Origin: Syntrophaceae bacterium UBA6109
GTDB lineage: Bacteria > Desulfobacterota > Syntrophia > Syntrophales > UBA6109
Reading direction: 5' to 3'
Assembly (NCBI GenBank): GCA_002428445.1
Contig: DIWJ01000041.1
Span: 4,797-36,303 of the forward strand
Length of the DNA stretch: 31,507 bases
Shown here: piece by piece, positions 18,701-25,413 of the stretch
Layout of the letters: every line of letters starts with the position of its first letter
Numbering within the stretch: position 1 is the stretch's first letter
Notes under the pieces: model-generated
What the model was told of the DNA's origin: nothing
Databases searched by the model: none
What the model saw: the letters and a program-made list of their open reading frames with translations, nothing else
Translations under genes and position numbers: made by a program

Positions 18701-19068
18701 TCTTCAAGGTCATTCTTTCGGGAGAGTACCGGGACACGCGGGAGGGGAACGGGTATTCTTACAGCGGCGGCCAACTCGCCGATATCCGCCATCCCTACTG
18801 GACGCCGCAGAACTACACGGCGGGAGGCATCACGCTGGAATGGCGCCACGATCTTTCGCAGCTCTTTTTCTGCGGCGCCGAACTTCACTACTATGATATC
18901 CGTCTTTCCTTCGGGACGGATTCGGAGAGCAATCCGTCCGCGCGCCTGGAAGCGGACTGGAATTATGATTTTGCCGAACGCTGGACGCTCGGCGCGGGCG
19001 GGATGATCCACCGGTCCGGGGAATGGAACGCGGAAGCCTTGACCGCGTTCCTGCGGTACCGGTTTTAG
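15736..19068 (+). CDS. TPR/outer-membrane beta-barrel exopolysaccharide export protein (BcsC/PgaA-like)
   Basis: The 1110-aa protein has a signal peptide (about 1-29, ending PAAAG), about 770 residues of TPR-like repeats and a C-terminal region from about residue 806 rich in alternating hydrophobic/aromatic strands (RTDLTLDLPF, LHYYDIRLSF). It ends in FLRYRF, the terminal aromatic residue expected for outer-membrane barrel insertion. This layout and length match BcsC (cellulose) and PgaA (PNAG), where periplasmic TPRs guide the polymer to a 16-strand pore. The start has GGAG 10 bases upstream. The following synthase and hydrolase genes support an export role. Substrate cannot be read from this protein; overall family assignment is confident, the exact family is not. 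Confidence 0.88.
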   Translation: MVFRKNVKGIFSVSLFLLLCAGAVCPAAAGESLVPAAERIPDEQARLELARILSHDEKTVGEAVRQYEILRGAAPGNTDVRLELAHLYGRLKRYSEALAEYDAVLARRPGDPQALREKGRIHFARGEFPLAAESLERLRRDGKADAEALRDLGLANAWSGKPDGAIDAFREILSAGKKDAGLLIAWGDAALAAGRLPEAAERYRDALSLEPPSDEARRKLGLALSWLGRDGEAQPLLAAARTKSPDDREVLVELARIAARKKDYPAALAFFERLTVLHPGNAALLSETADVEAAAGHAEQCRGLYRRALLLAADRESMQLRYASRRNLWGDFHGAEKTYRGRLAAGPDDAEIEKALAGVLAAAQRYEEAEGIWMRRLALDPSSEDALLGMSRLRIAQKDGAGALGWADKGLSLFPRSPEGKALRADALYAAGRDGEALGAYNSLLSVPAFRLHALKRLGRIHERAGDREAARRVYAQARSLDAGDPEIRYRIGRLEGEGSEALLRSALAGEKKRPDRLCEWASVFAETGDNRSAIACYEGALAADAAYFPAKSGLAELLGGAREYERSISLYDELAAAFPESVKIQIGKARVLSWARRYRESMALYERISAANPDDPVPKMERARVAMWGKYPDEAMRTYASLETPPVGPLLFADLSPLTAAIADRELQGAIARLNRVSQDGRAFAAYEAVAESAERSPARRDSELRRKIDLALADRHALWRIQKGAALEKQAKSLSWEQRHTQALAAYEELLSFAPGNEEARFDYAQANCALGLCDREREIYRDLLAVDPLHGLAAAALRRQEIRSGPSLRMGQSYWHEDGRGDLARTTRHRTDLTLDLPFSCRHRLKLSGHHWIESPRDGGSHAADGGSIEVASVLTPNLTGGAGWTRKSYGDAGPGNTDTGYGRLSFNVRDHLLLSGGWEKGEEAPNGFALRQGIRKDTWWISGSSRLTRRLDIEAKLSALEYSDDNGGTQARLSAGYEFTDHPRVFKVILSGEYRDTREGNGYSYSGGQLADIRHPYWTPQNYTAGGITLEWRHDLSQLFFCGAELHYYDIRLSFGTDSESNPSARLEADWNYDFAERWTLGAGGMIHRSGEWNAEALTAFLRYRF

Positions 19069-19094
19069 GAAGGACGGCGGATCATCGCGAAGCA

Positions 19095-19162
19095 CCTGCC
19101 CCGGCGCCGGGGCAGGGGGGCCGGAAAAGGCTGCAGGGCGCCCCTGCGGCAGGCCGTTTTCC
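19095..19162 (+). other. Strong palindrome and hairpin before the GT2 gene
   Basis: A perfect 22-bp palindrome (19095-19116, arms CCTGCCCCGGC/GCCGGGGCAGG) is followed by a second hairpin. In that hairpin GGAAAA(19123-19128) pairs with TTTTCC(19157-19162) and GCAGGG(19133-19138) with CCCTGC(19142-19147). They fill the gap between the barrel gene and the synthase gene and end 9 bases before its first ATG. The T-run is short, so this looks more like an RNA processing or translation-control structure than a full terminator. Confidence 0.5.
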
Positions 19163-19171
19163 AGATGCCGG

Positions 19172-20815
19172 ATGTGCATGATGAAGGGATCGGACAGGGA
19201 ATCGAAGAAACTCTTTCTCCTCGCCGCGCTGCCGATCGGCGCGATCATCCTTGCGCTCGCCTATCTGATCGTCAGGACGGCCATCCTCCTCCTGTCCGAT
19301 TACCGCTGGTACGAACTGGCCGTCGCCTGGATGCTGCTCTTTGCGGAGATCTTCATCCTCATTCACGGCATCGGCTACTTCCTGGAAGTCTACCATGTGA
19401 TGAGACGGCACAAATCCCCCGTTCCCGCCGAAGCGCCGCCGCTTAAGTCCTGTCCTCCGATCGCCATTATCGTTTCTTCCTTCAAGGAGCCGCTGCAGGT
19501 TGTCGAGGATACGCTCATCACCTTCTACAACATCGACTATCCCAACAAGAACATCTACTTCCTGGACGACACCCGTTACGACCTGCCGGGGTCGGATCCC
19601 GAAGAGATGGCGGCGTACCGGGAAGCGGTCGACGGCCTGTGCCGGAAGATCGGGGTGAATCTCTTCCGGCGGCGGTGGCGCGGCGCGAAGGCGGGCATGA
19701 TCAACGACTTTCTCGACTTCGTCGAAGGCAAACCGCGGGACGGTTTCGAATTCCGCGATTTCTCCGGAAACCCCCGGCCGGAAAAGGAAAAGTACATCAT
19801 CGTTTTCGATGCGGACGCCAACCCGCTGCCCCACATGGCGCGGCGGCTGGTGGCGCGGATGGAAGCCGACCCCAAGCTGGCGTTCATCCAGACGCCCCAG
19901 TACTATTCGAATTTCGAACACAACCGGATTGCGCGCGCAGCGGGGCTCCAGCAGGCCGTCTTCTACGAGTACATCTGCGAGGGCAAGAGCATGCAGGACG
20001 CCATGTTCTGCTGCGGCACGAACGTCATCTTCCGGCGGGAGGCGCTGGCCGATGTCGGCGGATTCGACGAGTCGTCCGTGACGGAAGACTTTGCGACATC
20101 GCTCAAGTTCCACCTGCGGGGGTGGCGCTCCGCCTATTCCAGCGACGTCCTCGCCTTCAATCTCGGCCCCGAGGATCTGGGCGGCTATTTCAAGCAGCAA
20201 TTCCGCTGGGCGCTGGGGACCGTGGGCCTGCTGCGGCAGATCCTCGGCTACCTGTTCCGGAATCCGCGGCGCCTGACCGCCGCCAAGTGGTGGGAATACT
20301 TTCTGTCGGGGACCCATTACTTCATCGGCCTCGTGTTTCTGATCCTCGTCGTCTGTCCGATCCTCTACCTGTTCTTCGGCGTGCCGACCTATTTCGCCAG
20401 CCCGGAGATCTATGCCGCTTTCTTTCTCCCCTACATCGTGCTGTCGGTGTCGACCTTCTTCTGGACCCTGCGGGCGCGCCGCTACCGGATCCGGGACGTG
20501 ATTCTGGGGCAGATGCTGATGGCGATCACCTTCCCCGTCTACATCAAGGCGTCGCTTTCGGCGCTGGCGGGCTACCGGGGGCGGTTTGTCGTCACACCCA
20601 AGGGCGGGAGCGTCGAACTTCCGCTGCGCGACCTCTGGGCGCAGCTGTCGCTGGCGGGGCTGAGCTTCGCCGCCATCGTCTGGGGGGCGAACCGCCTGTG
20701 GTACGAAGGGGAGCCTGCAGCGGCTATCGCCGTGAACATGGTCTGGTGCCTTTACCATTTTCTGATTCTCTCGACGGTCTTCTACCTGAACAGTGCCGAG
20801 GAGGTGGCTCCTTGA
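19172..20815 (+). CDS. Family 2 processive glycosyltransferase (polysaccharide synthase)
   Basis: The 547-aa membrane enzyme has two N-terminal membrane helices, a cytoplasmic GT2 domain (about 95-350) and several C-terminal helices. The catalytic set is complete: LDD in YFLDDTRYD, D213-x-D215 (FDADA), D306 in VTED and Q342-x2-RW (QQFRW), as in cellulose and PNAG synthases. It would polymerise an activated sugar and push the chain across the inner membrane. No PilZ domain is attached, unlike BcsA. The start is uncertain: ATG codons at 19172, 19178 and 19181 are close together without a good ribosome binding site, just after a hairpin. Its stop overlaps the TTG start of the hydrolase. The sugar it uses is unknown. 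Confidence 0.92.
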   Translation: MCMMKGSDRESKKLFLLAALPIGAIILALAYLIVRTAILLLSDYRWYELAVAWMLLFAEIFILIHGIGYFLEVYHVMRRHKSPVPAEAPPLKSCPPIAIIVSSFKEPLQVVEDTLITFYNIDYPNKNIYFLDDTRYDLPGSDPEEMAAYREAVDGLCRKIGVNLFRRRWRGAKAGMINDFLDFVEGKPRDGFEFRDFSGNPRPEKEKYIIVFDADANPLPHMARRLVARMEADPKLAFIQTPQYYSNFEHNRIARAAGLQQAVFYEYICEGKSMQDAMFCCGTNVIFRREALADVGGFDESSVTEDFATSLKFHLRGWRSAYSSDVLAFNLGPEDLGGYFKQQFRWALGTVGLLRQILGYLFRNPRRLTAAKWWEYFLSGTHYFIGLVFLILVVCPILYLFFGVPTYFASPEIYAAFFLPYIVLSVSTFFWTLRARRYRIRDVILGQMLMAITFPVYIKASLSALAGYRGRFVVTPKGGSVELPLRDLWAQLSLAGLSFAAIVWGANRLWYEGEPAAAIAVNMVWCLYHFLILSTVFYLNSAEEVAP

Positions 20816-21852
20816 CCCGTCTTTTCGCCCCCTGTCTTGGAGTGCTTCTTCTGGCGGGATCTCTGTCGGCCGGGGAGCTTCCCTTCTGGGGCTTTGCCGT
20901 CGACGGCTATCCGGTGACCGGGCAGAGGGTGCAGGAACTCGAGGGCGAAACGGGTCTGCCGGCGCAGATGGTCGTTTTCTTCCTGCAGTGGCCCTCTCTC
21001 CGGCGGGAGGCGTCTGCTTCGTTTCCGGAAGAAAGCCTCGATGCGGTCTGGAGCAGCGGGGCGCTTCCCTGTCTCACCTGGGAGCCCATGTACTATGAAG
21101 GCGAAAAGGAGATCGTCATCCCGTTCGCGGCGATTCTCGGCGGGAGCTACGACCGTTTCCTCGAGGACTTTGCGGACAGGGCCGCGCGCTGGAAAAAGCC
21201 CTTGATCATCCGTTTCGCCCATGAGATGAACCTTTCGCGTTACGCTTGGGGGACCGGCGGCGCCGGCTACGGTCCGGACAGCCCGGAAATCTACCGGCGG
21301 ATCTTCCGCCACGTGGTTTCCATATTCCGCCGCCGGGGTGCGGACAATGTCCTGTGGGCCTTCTGCCCGAATGCCGAATCGGTGCCGGGCGTGTCCCATG
21401 ATCCTTCCGCCGCCTGGAACCGCGCGGAGGACTACTATCCGGGCGGCGCCTGGATCGATATCCTGGGGATGGATGGATACAATTGGGGCCGCAGCCGGAC
21501 CCTCGAACGGCACGGCTGGGAGAGCCGCTGGTCGTCGTTCCGCGAGACTTTTGCGCCCCTCTATGAGAAGCTTCGCGCACTGGCTCCTGAAAAACCGGTT
21601 GTCGTCTTTGAAACGGCCAGTGTGGCCGCGGGAGGCGACCGGTCCCTGTGGTTGCACGAAGCCCTGGGCGTCGCGCGGCAGTGGAACCTCGCCGGGATCG
21701 CATGGTTCCAGGCGGATACGGACAACCGCTGGCGCATCACGCGGCAGGAGGTTCCGCCCGCCGAAGGGCTCCTCGGGCCTGAAAGGTGCGCAGCTCAGGC
21801 ATGGGCGTCGTCTCTGCTGCCTGCCGGTTTTTTTGAAAAAAAGAAACACTGA
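20812..21852 (+). CDS. Secreted GH26-like glycoside hydrolase (TTG start)
   Basis: The frame is open far upstream over the GT2 gene, but AGGAGG (20799-20804) stands 7 bases before a TTG at 20812, which overlaps the GT2 stop as TTGA. From it a signal peptide begins at once (MTRLFAPCLGVLLLAGSLSAG), giving 346 aa. E138 in RFAHEMN fits the acid/base and E267 in VVVFETA the nucleophile of family GH26. YYPGGAWIDILGMDGYNWG is also typical of that family. GH26 includes beta-mannanases, mixed-linkage beta-glucanases and beta-1,3-xylanases. By analogy with BcsZ, PgaB or PslG it probably trims or releases the polymer made by the neighbouring synthase in the periplasm. Substrate is not known. Confidence 0.85.
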   Translation: MTRLFAPCLGVLLLAGSLSAGELPFWGFAVDGYPVTGQRVQELEGETGLPAQMVVFFLQWPSLRREASASFPEESLDAVWSSGALPCLTWEPMYYEGEKEIVIPFAAILGGSYDRFLEDFADRAARWKKPLIIRFAHEMNLSRYAWGTGGAGYGPDSPEIYRRIFRHVVSIFRRRGADNVLWAFCPNAESVPGVSHDPSAAWNRAEDYYPGGAWIDILGMDGYNWGRSRTLERHGWESRWSSFRETFAPLYEKLRALAPEKPVVVFETASVAAGGDRSLWLHEALGVARQWNLAGIAWFQADTDNRWRITRQEVPPAEGLLGPERCAAQAWASSLLPAGFFEKKKH

Positions 21853-21859
21853 GGAAAAC

Positions 21860-24800
21860 ATGAACGACCGCGAAAAATCTCCGGACAGCCTTGTGGAGGA
21901 ACTGCGGCTGCTGCGCCGGCGGCTCACCGACGCGGAGGGCCTGCACCGGCGGAGCGAGGATGCGCTTCACAAATCCGAGAATCTCTTCCATTCCTTCGTC
22001 GACGGCATCCTCGACGCCGTTCTGATCCTGGACTGGGAGGGAACGATCCTCTTTGCGAACAAGGCCGCGGCCGTGCTCGTGGGCGTGCCGGAACCGGAGG
22101 CGGGCCTGGGCCGCAACGCGGCGGAATTCGTTCATCCCGACTACCTCGAGGCGGCCTTCCGCGATCTGATGCTCGTCAAGGAGGGGAAGGGCGGCTTCTT
22201 CAGCGAATACATCATGCGGACTTCCCCGGGAGAGGAAAAGTGGGTCGAGGGGCTGGGCACGAAGATCGCTTTCGGCAGCGGAACCGCGAATCTCGTCACG
22301 CTTCGGGACATCACCTTGCGCAAAAGGTCGGAACTGGAGCTCCGGGACAGCGAGGAGCATTTCCAGGCGATCGTTCAGAATGTCGCCGAAGGGATCGTCA
22401 CGATCGACGAGACGGGATCCATCCGGCTGTTCAACAAGGCGGCCGAACGGATCTTCGGTTACGAAGCCGCGGAAGTTGTCGGACGGAACGTGAATATCCT
22501 CATGCCCGATGAGTATCGGGAACGGCACGACCTCTATCTGAGGCTCTACCTGAAGGAACCGGAGAGAAGAGGCCTCGGCGTCGGGCGGGAAGTGCCGGGA
22601 CGGCGGAAGGACGGGTCCGCCATTACGCTTGACGTTTCCCTGAGCGAAGTTTCCCTCAGCAGGGGGCGGAATTTCGTCGGCGTCATCCGCGATGTGACGG
22701 AAACCCGCAGGACCGAGCAGCGGCTCCGCGACCTGACCGCCATGCAGCGGGCGATTCTCAACAGCGCAGGCTACAGCATCATTTCCACCGATGCCCAGGG
22801 CACGATCAAGAGCTTCAATGCGGCGGCCGAGCGTCTCCTGGGCTGGAAAGCGGAAGAGGTGATCGGGCGGAAGACCCCCGAACTGATTCACGATGCCGAA
22901 GAGGTGGCGCGGCGCGCCGAAGAGCTTTCGCGGGAACTGGGGCGGAGGATCGCGCCGGGCTTCGATGTTTTCGTGGCGAAGGCCCGGCAGGGAGCCGAAG
23001 AAGAGCGGGAGTGGACGTATGTCCGCAAAGACGGCGGCCGCATTCCCGTGTCGCTCTCCGTGACGGCTCTGCGCGACGAGCAGGGCGCCGTTACGGGGTT
23101 TGTCGGAATCGGCCGGGACATCACGCTCCGCAGACGCGCCGAGGAAGACCGCCGCAAGCTCTATCGGGCCGTGGAGCAGAGTCCGGCAACGGTCGTCGTG
23201 ACGGACGACAAGGGGGCCATTGAGTACGTCAACCCGAAGTTCACGCAGATTACGGGATATTCCGCGCAGGAAGCCATCGGGCAGAATCCGCGGATCCTGA
23301 AATCCGGCGAAATGCCGCCGGAAGGGTATCGGAATCTCTGGGAGACCATCACCGCCGGCAACGAATGGAGGGGTGTCTTCCACAACAAGAAGAAGAACGG
23401 CCAGCTCTACTGGGAATCGGTTTCCATCTCTCCCGTGAAGGACGAATCGGGCCAGATCACCCATTTCGTCGCCGTCAAGGAAGACATCACGGAGATGAGG
23501 GAGACGCAGGAGGAATTGGCCAAACTGTCGCTGGTCGCGAGCAAGACGGATAACGCCGTCATCATCACCGACCGCCAGGGGCGGATCGAATGGGTCAACG
23601 ACGGCTTCACGCGCATCACCGGATATACGATGGCCGAGGTGATGGGAAAGAAGCCGGGGAGCATCCTTCGCGGACCCCTTACGGATACCCAGACGGAATG
23701 CCGCATCCGCGAGTCCCTCGCCTCCAGGAAAAGCTTCACGGAGGAGATTCTCAATTACGGCAAGGACGGTCGCCCGTACTGGCTCTCCATGACCATCACG
23801 CCGGTCCTCGATGAAGAGGGCGAGGTGCTGCGCTTCGTCGCCATCGAGAGCGACATCACGGGGCGGAAGCGGACCGAGGAGGAACTGCAGAAGGCCAAGC
23901 TGGAGGCGGATGCAGCCAACCATGCGAAGAGCGAATTCCTTGCGAGCATGAGCCACGAAATCCGCACGCCCATGAACGCGATCCTGGGCATGGCGGACCT
24001 CCTCTGGGAGTCGGACCTTACGGCCGAGCAGAAGCAGTACGTCGGCGTCTTCCGTTCCGCCGGGGAAAATCTCCTGAACCTGATCAACGATATTCTCGAT
24101 CTGTCCAAAGTGGAATCGGGCCGGATGTCCCTGGAGGCCGCAGCCTTCAATCCAGCGGATGTCCTGAATGAGGCCTGCGGCATCATGTCGCCGAGGGCGC
24201 ACAAAAAGGACCTGCAGCTGTCCTGCCGGATCGACTCCGGCGTTCCCGCCCGCCTCGTCGGCGATCCCGTCCGCCTGCGGCAGATCCTCCTGAACCTCAT
24301 CGGAAACGCGATCAAATTCACGGAGGCGGGGAGCGTCCTGGTGGAGGCCGGACCCGCCCTCGCGGGACTTCCGGAACCGCCGGCGCCGGAGGATGCGTTC
24401 TTCCTGCTCGAATTCAAGGTGAAGGACACGGGCGTCGGCATCCCGCCGGACAAGATGGATGCGATCTTCGAGCGCTTCACCCAGGCGGATTCGTCCACGA
24501 CGCGCAAGTACGGCGGGAGCGGTCTGGGTCTGACGATCTCGCGCCAGCTTGTGGAGCTGATGGGCGGCCGGATCGGCGTCGAGAGCGAACCCGGCAAGGG
24601 CAGCACTTTCATCTTCACGGCGCGCTTCGGAAGGGCCCCGGAAAGCGCCGAAATCGAACCGGCGAAGAAGACGGAGACCCCGCAGCCGGACCGGGCGATC
24701 CGCATTCTCCTTGTCGAGGATACGGAGGACAACCGTCTGCTGGTTCAGGCCTATGTCCGCCAGACGCCTTTTGCGCTGGATGCGGCGGAAAACGGGAAGA

Positions 24801-25111
24801 TTGCGCTGGCGAAATATACCGCCGATCCTCGGGGGTATGATCTGGTCCTTATGGACATGCAGATGCCGGTGATGGACGGCTACACCGCGGCGCGGGAGAT
24901 CCGGAAATGGGAGACCCAGACCGGCGGGCGCCGGGTGCCGATCGTGGCGCTCACCGCCCATGCGCTCAAGGAAGATATCCAGAAGAGCATCGATGCCGGC
25001 TGCGACGATCATTTGACAAAGCCGATCCGCAAGACCATCCTTCTGGAGATGATCCGGCGCCACGCGCCGGCGGAGCGTTCAAACGGCGGAAAGAATGGGG
25101 GAACCCGGTGA
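21860..25111 (+). CDS. Cytoplasmic hybrid histidine kinase with five PAS domains
   Basis: The protein has 1083 aa from the ATG at 21860 (GAGGAAAA upstream); the open frame further upstream lies over the hydrolase. After a short coiled coil come five PAS domains (about 40-157, 168-285, 297-430, 434-545 and 557-673). Next are HisKA with H699 in SMSHEIRTPMN, the ATPase domain (N box LNLIGNAIKFTE, KDTGVGIPP, GGSGLGLTI) and a C-terminal receiver with D999 in VLMDMQMPVMDG. No membrane segment or signal peptide is visible, so it senses an internal cue, perhaps redox, a small ligand or another protein. Its phosphate would pass through the receiver to the Hpt protein encoded next (1-base overlap). Confidence 0.95.
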   Translation: MNDREKSPDSLVEELRLLRRRLTDAEGLHRRSEDALHKSENLFHSFVDGILDAVLILDWEGTILFANKAAAVLVGVPEPEAGLGRNAAEFVHPDYLEAAFRDLMLVKEGKGGFFSEYIMRTSPGEEKWVEGLGTKIAFGSGTANLVTLRDITLRKRSELELRDSEEHFQAIVQNVAEGIVTIDETGSIRLFNKAAERIFGYEAAEVVGRNVNILMPDEYRERHDLYLRLYLKEPERRGLGVGREVPGRRKDGSAITLDVSLSEVSLSRGRNFVGVIRDVTETRRTEQRLRDLTAMQRAILNSAGYSIISTDAQGTIKSFNAAAERLLGWKAEEVIGRKTPELIHDAEEVARRAEELSRELGRRIAPGFDVFVAKARQGAEEEREWTYVRKDGGRIPVSLSVTALRDEQGAVTGFVGIGRDITLRRRAEEDRRKLYRAVEQSPATVVVTDDKGAIEYVNPKFTQITGYSAQEAIGQNPRILKSGEMPPEGYRNLWETITAGNEWRGVFHNKKKNGQLYWESVSISPVKDESGQITHFVAVKEDITEMRETQEELAKLSLVASKTDNAVIITDRQGRIEWVNDGFTRITGYTMAEVMGKKPGSILRGPLTDTQTECRIRESLASRKSFTEEILNYGKDGRPYWLSMTITPVLDEEGEVLRFVAIESDITGRKRTEEELQKAKLEADAANHAKSEFLASMSHEIRTPMNAILGMADLLWESDLTAEQKQYVGVFRSAGENLLNLINDILDLSKVESGRMSLEAAAFNPADVLNEACGIMSPRAHKKDLQLSCRIDSGVPARLVGDPVRLRQILLNLIGNAIKFTEAGSVLVEAGPALAGLPEPPAPEDAFFLLEFKVKDTGVGIPPDKMDAIFERFTQADSSTTRKYGGSGLGLTISRQLVELMGGRIGVESEPGKGSTFIFTARFGRAPESAEIEPAKKTETPQPDRAIRILLVEDTEDNRLLVQAYVRQTPFALDAAENGKIALAKYTADPRGYDLVLMDMQMPVMDGYTAAREIRKWETQTGGRRVPIVALTAHALKEDIQKSIDAGCDDHLTKPIRKTILLEMIRRHAPAERSNGGKNGGTR

Positions 25112-25413
25112 TGGATGGCAAGATATCGGTCAGGATCGACAAGGACCTGGAGGATCTGATTCCAGGCTATCTTGAAAACCGCCGGAAGGATATCGCCGCG
25201 ATCGGGGATGCCCTGACCAGGGGGGACTACGACGCCATCCGTGTGCTGGGGCACGGGATGAAGGGCTCGGGCGGCGGGTACGGATTCGATGCCATTACGA
25301 ACATCGGCCGGAAGATCGAAGCGGCGGCCAAGGCGGGAGACGCGGCGGCGATCCGCGGCGGCAGGGATGAACTGGTCTTTTATCTGGAGAGGATAGAGAT
25401 CGTCTATGAGTGA
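25111..25413 (+). CDS. Histidine phosphotransfer (Hpt) protein
   Basis: This 100-aa helical protein starts at an ATG overlapping the kinase stop (TGATG) with GGGGGA 8 bases upstream. The Hpt motif is VLGHGMKGSGGGYGF with H48 as the phosphorylated histidine, close to the usual HxLKGSxxxxG pattern (Met replaces Leu). It should shuttle phosphate between the receiver of the hybrid kinase and other receivers. Three further receivers are encoded just downstream, two on the pilus-type ATPase and one on the PP2C protein. Its stop overlaps the start of the next gene (ATGAGTGA). Confidence 0.92.
   Translation: MDGKISVRIDKDLEDLIPGYLENRRKDIAAIGDALTRGDYDAIRVLGHGMKGSGGGYGFDAITNIGRKIEAAAKAGDAAAIRGGRDELVFYLERIEIVYE

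Noticed and set aside
19639..20811. Upstream extension of the GH26-like hydrolase
   Set aside because: It lies entirely over the GT2 gene in another frame. The TTG at 20812 has an ideal ribosome binding site and starts a signal peptide.
21737..25063. Minus-strand frame of over 1100 codons across the histidine kinase
   Set aside because: Shadow of the kinase, whose PAS, HisKA, ATPase and receiver motifs are all intact on the plus strand.
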